8,346 nt of DNA, taken from NCBI GenBank assembly GCA_937911855.1, contig CALDPK010000181.1:1-8346 (forward strand), written 5' to 3'. A model generated the notes under the pieces. The model did not search any database. It saw nothing but the letters and a program-made list of their open reading frames with translations, and had not been told where the DNA came from. Positions within the stretch are counted from its first letter, which is position 1. Every line of letters begins with the position of its first letter. Shown here in pieces: positions 5,798 through 8,346 of this stretch. The stretch is from an uncultured Trueperaceae bacterium. Its GTDB lineage: Bacteria; Deinococcota; Deinococci; Deinococcales; Trueperaceae. The position numbers and the translations under genes are program-made.

Positions 5798-6859
5798 ATG
5801 AACACGCAGCTTTTAGAGGTTTACGGATGGACTCCGGCGCTCGAACAGGAGTTCCGCGAAGCTGCAGACCCCGGTGACGTGCCCGGCCGGGTACTTGGTC
5901 ATGAACGCACCAGCCTGCGCGTCATCACACCCGATGGCGAACGCCAGGTGACCGCTGGCGCCCGCTTCCGGCGCGGCCGCGGCCGCGACAAACCCGTCGT
6001 CGGTGACTGGCTGTTATTGCAGCCGATATCCGGTGACGAACGCCTGAACTTGCGGCGCATCCTCACCCGCACTTCCAGCTTCAGTCGCCTCGCCAGCTCC
6101 AGGCGGAATACGGACGGCACCATCGGCGGCAAACCCGACGAGCAGGTGCTTTCGGCCAACATCGACACTGTGTTCATAATCACCGGCCTTGACGACGATT
6201 ACAGCCTCCCGCGCATCGAACGGTACGTCGCCACGATCAAAGACGGCGGCGCCCGACCTGTCGTGCTCCTGAACAAAGCCGACCTTGTGGGCCCCGAGGT
6301 CGCCGCCGCCAGGCAGGCGGAAGTGCGCATCGCACTGCCGGAAACTGACGTGCACATCCTCAGCTTAGAAGAGAACACGGGTCTGGAGGCACTCGACCCG
6401 TACCTCGGGCCTGGCCGCACCATCGCGCTGATCGGATCATCCGGGGTCGGCAAGTCGACGCTGGTGAACAGCCTGACCGGTGCCGACACCGCCCTGACCG
6501 GTGAGACGCGTGCGAGCGACGGCAAAGGCCGCCACACCACCACCTGGCGTGAGATGTTCCTGCTGCCTGACGGTCGCGGCATCATGATCGACAACCCCGG
6601 CCTGCGCGAAGTGGGCGTTTACTCCGAGAACGCGGCGGAAGCGTTCACTGACATCGAGCAGCTCGCCGCCCAATGCCAGTTCCGCGGCTGCACCCACGAG
6701 AGCGAACCGAACTGCGCGGTGCAGGCAGCCGTGAAGCGCGGGGAGCTCTCACCCGAAAGGCTTGAGGCTTACCGGGCAGTCGTTTCCGAAGCCGAACAGG
6801 TGGGCGACTGGCTGCGTGAAAGTGAAAGACGCCGTGACCGACGCCCCCGCAGGGGTTGA
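5798..6859 (+). CDS. rsgA: Ribosome small-subunit-dependent GTPase A (RsgA/YjeQ)
   Basis: Circularly permuted GTPase that checks late maturation of the 30S subunit, in the cytoplasm. At 353 aa it has the usual length. An N-terminal OB fold (about 28-105) carries PVVGDWLLL at 66-74. The G motifs occur in the permuted order G4-G1-G2-G3: NKAD at 159-162, GSSGVGKST at 213-221, the G2 segment GRHTTT at 244-249, and DNPG at 265-268 (canonical DTPG, Thr to Asn). The C-terminal zinc site is complete: C293, C298, H300 and C306 in CQFRGCTHESEPNCAV. The tail is Arg-rich (ESERRRDRRPRRG), fitting rRNA contact. The start with LEVYGWTP is typical of the family. It is transcribed away from the ABC operon and followed after 19 nt by the rmlB-like gene. 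Confidence 0.96.
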   Translation: MNTQLLEVYGWTPALEQEFREAADPGDVPGRVLGHERTSLRVITPDGERQVTAGARFRRGRGRDKPVVGDWLLLQPISGDERLNLRRILTRTSSFSRLASSRRNTDGTIGGKPDEQVLSANIDTVFIITGLDDDYSLPRIERYVATIKDGGARPVVLLNKADLVGPEVAAARQAEVRIALPETDVHILSLEENTGLEALDPYLGPGRTIALIGSSGVGKSTLVNSLTGADTALTGETRASDGKGRHTTTWREMFLLPDGRGIMIDNPGLREVGVYSENAAEAFTDIEQLAAQCQFRGCTHESEPNCAVQAAVKRGELSPERLEAYRAVVSEAEQVGDWLRESERRRDRRPRRG

Positions 6860-6866
6860 CGCGGCG

Positions 6867-6872
6867 TAACAT
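6867..6872 (+). promoter_or_regulatory. -10 box TAACAT of the rmlB-like gene (leaderless)
   Basis: TAACAT lies in the 19-nt gap after the rsgA stop and ends 6 nt before the ATG at 6879. It would let the rmlB-like gene and the MFS gene be expressed apart from rsgA. A TTGACG at 6856-6861 is too close (5-bp spacer) to be its -35. Confidence 0.5.
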
Positions 6873-6878
6873 TGCCTC

Positions 6879-7958
6879 ATGACGACTGAGCCGCAACCAC
6901 GCGGCAAACTACTGATCACCGGTGCGGCCGGCTTCATAGGCGGAAACTTCAGCCAGTACATGGCCGACAGGCACCCGCACCTGGAACTGCTCCTGCTGGA
7001 CAAGATGAGCGCCTACTCCACCATGGGGCCCATCCTGCCGCTCATCGACTCGCAACGGGCGCGCTTCGTAAGGCTCGACCTGGCCGACGAGCAGGCAGTT
7101 GATGACCTGCTCGCAACCGAGAAACCGGACCTCATAGTCAACTTCGCTGCGGAGAGCCACAACGACCGTGCCATCCGCGACTCACGGCCGTTCGTGGCCA
7201 GCAACGTCATGGGCGCTTACAACCTGCTCGAATCTGCCCGCCTGCATGGCACGCGCCGGCTGGTGCACGTCTCGACCATCGAGGTTTACGGCGAGCAGGC
7301 TGCCGGCGTGCCCTGGTTCACCGAAGGCAGCCCGCTGAACGCCAAGACCCCGTACTCCGCATCAAAAGCAGCAGCTGACCTGCTGGTCCGCGCGCACATG
7401 CAGACTTACCCGCACCTGGACGTGGCCATGACGCACTGCGCGAACAACTACGGGCCCTGGCAATTCCCGGAGAAACTCATCCCACTCGCCATCACCAACA
7501 TCCTCAGAGGCAGGAAAGTGCCGCTGTATGGTGACGGCCTGCAGAAACGCGACTGGCTGCACGTACTTGATCACTGCCGGGGCATCGAACTCGTCCTGGA
7601 CCGGCAGCGGCAACCCATCCCCAAAGAAGCAGCCACCAACCCGGAGCTGCTGCCGATCTACGATTTCTCGGCCCGCCAGGAGCTGAGTAACCGCGAGATA
7701 ATCAGGCATGTCACCGACGCGCTGGGTGTCGACTTCGACGAGTGGACCGAAAGCGTCCCGGACCGCCCTAACCACGACCGCAGGTACCTGATCGAACCTG
7801 CGAAAGCTGAGAACGAACTTGGCTTCAGGCCGGAGACTGACCTGGCTGCTGGCATCAGCGACACGGTGAACTGGTACCGCGACAACGAGGACTGGTGGGG
7901 CCCCCTCGTTTCACGCGAGAAACTGCAGTTCGACTGGACTGATGCTCACAGCCGCTGA
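6879..7958 (+). CDS. RmlB-like NAD-dependent sugar-nucleotide dehydratase/epimerase (extended SDR) with altered catalytic triad
   Basis: 359-aa extended short-chain dehydrogenase closest by motif to dTDP-glucose 4,6-dehydratase (RmlB). The NAD site TGAAGFIGGN is at 14-23. NFAAESHNDRAI (88-99), SNVMGAYNLLE (108-118), the catalytic YSASKAAADLL with Y159 and K163, NNYGPWQFPEKLIPL (189-203), RDWLHVLDHCRGIELVL (224-240) and DRPNHDRRYLIEPAKAENEL (295-314) are all RmlB hallmarks. The motif that in RmlB reads STDEVYG, supplying Thr, the general-acid Asp and Glu, here reads STIEVYG: T133 and E135 are kept but Asp is Ile134 (codon ATC at 7278-7280, two changes from GAC). So 4,6-dehydratase activity is doubtful, and I give no gene symbol. 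No rmlA, rmlC or rmlD neighbour is in the window. It is followed by an overlapping MFS gene. Family certain, reaction uncertain. Confidence 0.85.
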   Translation: MTTEPQPRGKLLITGAAGFIGGNFSQYMADRHPHLELLLLDKMSAYSTMGPILPLIDSQRARFVRLDLADEQAVDDLLATEKPDLIVNFAAESHNDRAIRDSRPFVASNVMGAYNLLESARLHGTRRLVHVSTIEVYGEQAAGVPWFTEGSPLNAKTPYSASKAAADLLVRAHMQTYPHLDVAMTHCANNYGPWQFPEKLIPLAITNILRGRKVPLYGDGLQKRDWLHVLDHCRGIELVLDRQRQPIPKEAATNPELLPIYDFSARQELSNREIIRHVTDALGVDFDEWTESVPDRPNHDRRYLIEPAKAENELGFRPETDLAAGISDTVNWYRDNEDWWGPLVSREKLQFDWTDAHSR

Positions 7959-8346
7959 ACAGCGCGCCGGCCACGCGCGCCGCATCACCACCGCTCTGTT
8001 CATAAGCCAGAGCCTGGGCTCAGCAGGCAGCATCGCAGCAGCAACGGTAGCCGCCATAGTCGGCGCCGAACTGTCAGGGCTTACTTCGCTCTCAGGCCTC
8101 CCAGCCGCCATGGTCCAGGTGGGCGTAGCACTTGGTTCACTGTTCTGGAGTAACCGCTCGGACAGCATGGGCCGGCGCGGTGCACTCAGTGCCGCGCTCC
8201 TCACCGGCGCGACCGGCGCGGCGCTCTCCATGCTCGGCGTCGTTAACGGTAACTTCCTGCTCGTGCTCGCCGGCCTGTTCGTGACGGGCTCCGGGACGGC
8301 GGCAGTGCAACTCGGCCGCTTCGTCGCAGCGGAAGTCAACCCCAGG
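7942..8346 (+). CDS. MFS transporter, N-terminal part (runs off the window)
   Basis: 135 codons of an open frame from ATG at 7942 to the window edge, about a third of a usual 400-aa MFS carrier. Four hydrophobic segments are seen at about 15-41, 49-69, 80-100 and 103-125. Between the second and third is the MFS motif A, SDSMGRRG (73-80), with the conserved Asp and Gly-Arg-Arg. The fourth segment ends GSGTAAVQLGRFVAAEVNP, as in many drug- or solute-exporting MFS proteins. The start overlaps the last 17 nt of the rmlB-like gene. No Shine-Dalgarno or -10 box precedes it, and the next in-frame ATG (codon 57) would delete the first helix, so translation by coupling to the upstream gene is likely. 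Substrate unknown. Confidence 0.85.
   Translation, partial: MLTAAEQRAGHARRITTALFISQSLGSAGSIAAATVAAIVGAELSGLTSLSGLPAAMVQVGVALGSLFWSNRSDSMGRRGALSAALLTGATGAALSMLGVVNGNFLLVLAGLFVTGSGTAAVQLGRFVAAEVNPR

Noticed and set aside
6844..6855. CCCC-cgca-GGGG hairpin at the end of rsgA as a terminator
   Set aside because: Only four base pairs, inside the coding sequence and without a following T-run.

Overview
This is a GC-rich window (roughly 60% or more by eye) from a bacterial chromosome, densely packed with housekeeping and transport genes. I see no mobile element, CRISPR array, tRNA or rRNA. Four starts (dinB, a small leader ORF, rsgA and an rmlB-like gene) carry a TANNNT -10 box ending exactly 6 nt before the start codon, so their transcripts should begin at or next to the start codon and need no Shine-Dalgarno site. 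Leaderless expression from TANNNT boxes is well known in Deinococcota and also occurs in Actinobacteria. I lean weakly to Deinococcota; the sequence alone does not settle the taxon.

Left half, minus strand, in transcription order. A two-gene ABC transporter (ATPase 5746-5105, then permease 5108-3633, joined by a GTGA overlap) is followed after about 70 nt by an extended -10 promoter. That promoter drives a predicted 49-codon leader ORF (3551-3402), which ends in a TGATG overlap with the first of two tandem CNNM/CorC (HlyC/CorC family) membrane proteins (3402-2044). The second CNNM gene (2047-710) overlaps the first by ATGA. After 38 nt comes dinB (DNA polymerase IV, 671 to the window edge) with its own -10 box. 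Its last 20 or so codons in the window read as the region just after the phospho-acceptor helix of a histidine kinase, with a lower GC content. That points to an assembly chimera or a rearrangement at the window edge.

Right half, plus strand. rsgA (ribosome-assembly GTPase, 5798-6859) diverges from the ABC operon across 51 nt. It is followed by an RmlB-type sugar-nucleotide dehydratase homologue (6879-7958) whose catalytic Asp is replaced by Ile, then by the 5' part of an MFS transporter (7942 to the edge) that starts inside the end of the rmlB-like gene.

The most interesting element is the leader ORF before the CNNM pair. Its peptide is rich in acidic residues and proline (including EDEPGEPPG), it appears leaderless, it is stop-start coupled to a probable Mg2+ exporter, and its RNA can form three GC-rich hairpins, one of them over the acidic/proline cluster. 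This resembles in principle the Mg2+-sensing leader peptides such as MgtL that act by intrinsic ribosome destabilisation, but here it would control efflux. The ORF and coupling are read from sequence; the sensing role is inference.
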